Source of the DNA: Myxococcota bacterium
Lineage (GTDB): Bacteria; Myxococcota_A; Bradymonadia; UBA7976; UBA1532
Length of the DNA stretch: 64,000 bases
Assembly (NCBI GenBank): GCA_963169045.1
Contig: CAUJDF010000069.1
Coordinates: 62,001 to 126,000 of the forward strand
Direction of reading: 5' to 3'
Positions 63,382-64,000 of this stretch are shown here, in pieces (the first letter of the stretch is position 1; the number at the start of each line of letters is the position of its first letter). The notes below the pieces were generated by a model. That model did no database searches. It was not told where the DNA came from and saw only the letters and a program-made list of their open reading frames with translations. The translations under genes and the position numbers were made by a program.

Positions 63382-63438
63382 TGACACGTTTCGTCACTGC
63401 GGACTGCCGTTTTTTGGCACTGGTGACAATTTTTGTCA
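63382..63438. promoter_or_regulatory. Two TGAC-N7-GTCA dyads upstream of the sigma-54 pilin promoter
   Basis: TGAC-N7-GTCA occurs at 63382-63396 and 63424-63438, exactly 42 bases apart (about four helical turns), roughly 115-170 bases upstream of the predicted pilin start site. The second copy is part of GGTGACA-ATTTT-TGTCACC (63422-63440) and overlaps the pilR-like stop. Further GTGTC/CTGTC boxes occur at 63334-63338 and 63374-63378. PilR of Pseudomonas binds (C/G)TGTC boxes, so these are good candidate activator sites. Confidence 0.5.
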
Positions 63439-64000
63439 CCGGTCGTCGTCGGGGCCCTCGATGTTGAGCTTGTCGATCTTGTAGCGGAGCTGGCGGAAGG
63501 ACATGCCGAGCAGGCGGGCCGCCTCCTTCTTGAGGCCGCCGGTGCGCGCGAGCGCTTGCGCGATGAGGTTTCTCTCGAAGTCGTCGACGAGGGCCTCGAG
63601 GTCGAGGCCGCCTTCGGGCAGGGCGGGGGGGCCGCTGGCGGCCGGGGCCGTCGCCTCCTGGCGCTGTAGCGAGGGCGGCAGCTCGTGGACGGTGACCCGC
63701 TCGTGGTCCGCCAGCGCGACGGCGCGCTCGACCACGTTCTCGAGCTCGCGCACGTTGCCGGGGAAGCGATGCTGCAGCAGCCGGTCCATCGCCTCGGGCT
63801 CGAAGCCCTCCATCGGCTTGCCCAGCTCGATCGCGTACTTGCGCAGGAAGTGGTGCGCCAGGAGCGCCACGTCGCCCGCGCGGTCGCGCAGCGGCGGCAG
63901 CTCGACGCAGATCACGTTGAGGCGGAAGTAGAGGTCCTCGCGGAAGCGCCCCGCCCGCACCTCGGCCTCGAGGCGGCGGTTCGTCGCGGCGATCACACGC
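63436..64000 (-). CDS. pilR: PilR-like sigma-54-dependent activator (N-terminus outside window)
   Basis: The last 187 codons of an NtrC-family regulator whose start lies beyond the right edge. VIAATNRRLEAEVRAGRFRE, DLYFRLNVICVELPPLRDR and FPGNVRELENVVERAV are the end of the AAA+ sigma-54 activation domain (sensor II arginine region included). A linker leads to a Fis-type helix-turn-helix, LIAQALARTGGLKKEAARLL then FRQLRYKIDKL, most like PilR. It should activate the sigma-54 pilin promoter immediately downstream. Confidence 0.85.
   Translation of the reverse strand, partial: RVIAATNRRLEAEVRAGRFREDLYFRLNVICVELPPLRDRAGDVALLAHHFLRKYAIELGKPMEGFEPEAMDRLLQHRFPGNVRELENVVERAVALADHERVTVHELPPSLQRQEATAPAASGPPALPEGGLDLEALVDDFERNLIAQALARTGGLKKEAARLLGMSFRQLRYKIDKLNIEGPDDDR

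Noticed and set aside
63422-63440. Rho-independent terminator of the PilR-like gene
   Set aside because: The hairpin overlaps the stop codon and is followed on the minus strand by no T tract; its TGAC-N7-GTCA core is matched by a second copy, so a binding site is more likely.

Overview
The window is very GC-rich (visibly above 70%), almost entirely coding, and packed with co-directional genes that overlap by 1-13 bases. Several features point to a Myxococcota-like (former deltaproteobacterial) bacterium: a lipoprotein with MopE-type [10 protein letters not shown] motifs, a CorE-type copper-responsive ECF sigma factor, a PilR-like sigma-54 activator beside type IV pilin genes, Gly/Ala-rich and Cys-rich lipoproteins, and large TPR proteins. 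This is inference from gene content; no rRNA or tRNA gene was found. Both window edges cut genes (the lipoprotein at the left, the PilR-like activator at the right).

Layout. 0-7 kb: partial lipoprotein; a 180-base inverted-repeat element; the SDR-aminotransferase-apaH operon (minus); an alpha/beta hydrolase and saccharopine-dehydrogenase-like pair (plus); a receiver-histidine kinase. 7-12 kb (minus): pncB followed by a complete Mla-type lipid transport set (STAS-MlaE, MlaF, MlaD, auxiliary lipoprotein). 12-19.6 kb: an APC permease; a copper unit (copZ-like, copA, corE-like sigma); then an SGNH protein, an MBOAT acyltransferase and an acyl carrier protein. 19.8-22.5 kb: a KamA-family radical SAM enzyme overlapping an aminotransferase. 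22.5-34.3 kb (minus): ppsA; an RlmI-like rRNA methyltransferase with a repeat-rich KOW protein; FabF with a 1712-residue membrane TPR protein. 34.3-39.3 kb: a GH71/99-like lipoprotein, an NrtR-like Nudix protein, an SDR, and an acyltransferase-epimerase pair. 39.3-47 kb: an asymmetric heterodimeric ABC exporter, two secreted proteins, a GNAT enzyme, an orphan, and a Grx4-BolA pair. 47-51.5 kb: an RpoH-like sigma, YqeY, an ABC-2 exporter. 51.6-62 kb: a glycan or protein-glycosylation locus. 62-64 kb: two type IV pilins and the PilR-like regulator.

The most system-like part is 51.6-64 kb. It combines an ATP-grasp ligase, a methyltransferase-GT2 fusion, two GT-C-type membrane glycosyltransferases (DUF2723 and TMTC-like), a second GT2 of the polyprenyl-phosphate-sugar synthase type, a flippase-like protein, an O-acetyltransferase and a sugar epimerase, next to type IV pilins. 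A sigma-54 promoter with upstream paired dyads precedes the first pilin. Other parts worth attention are the ligase-free SGNH-MBOAT-ACP cassette directly behind a copper sigma factor, the KOW/repeat protein coupled to RlmI, the KamA-aminotransferase pair, and three non-coding repeat arrays or elements (180 bases; 3 x 67; 3 x 43 with a 14-base palindrome).
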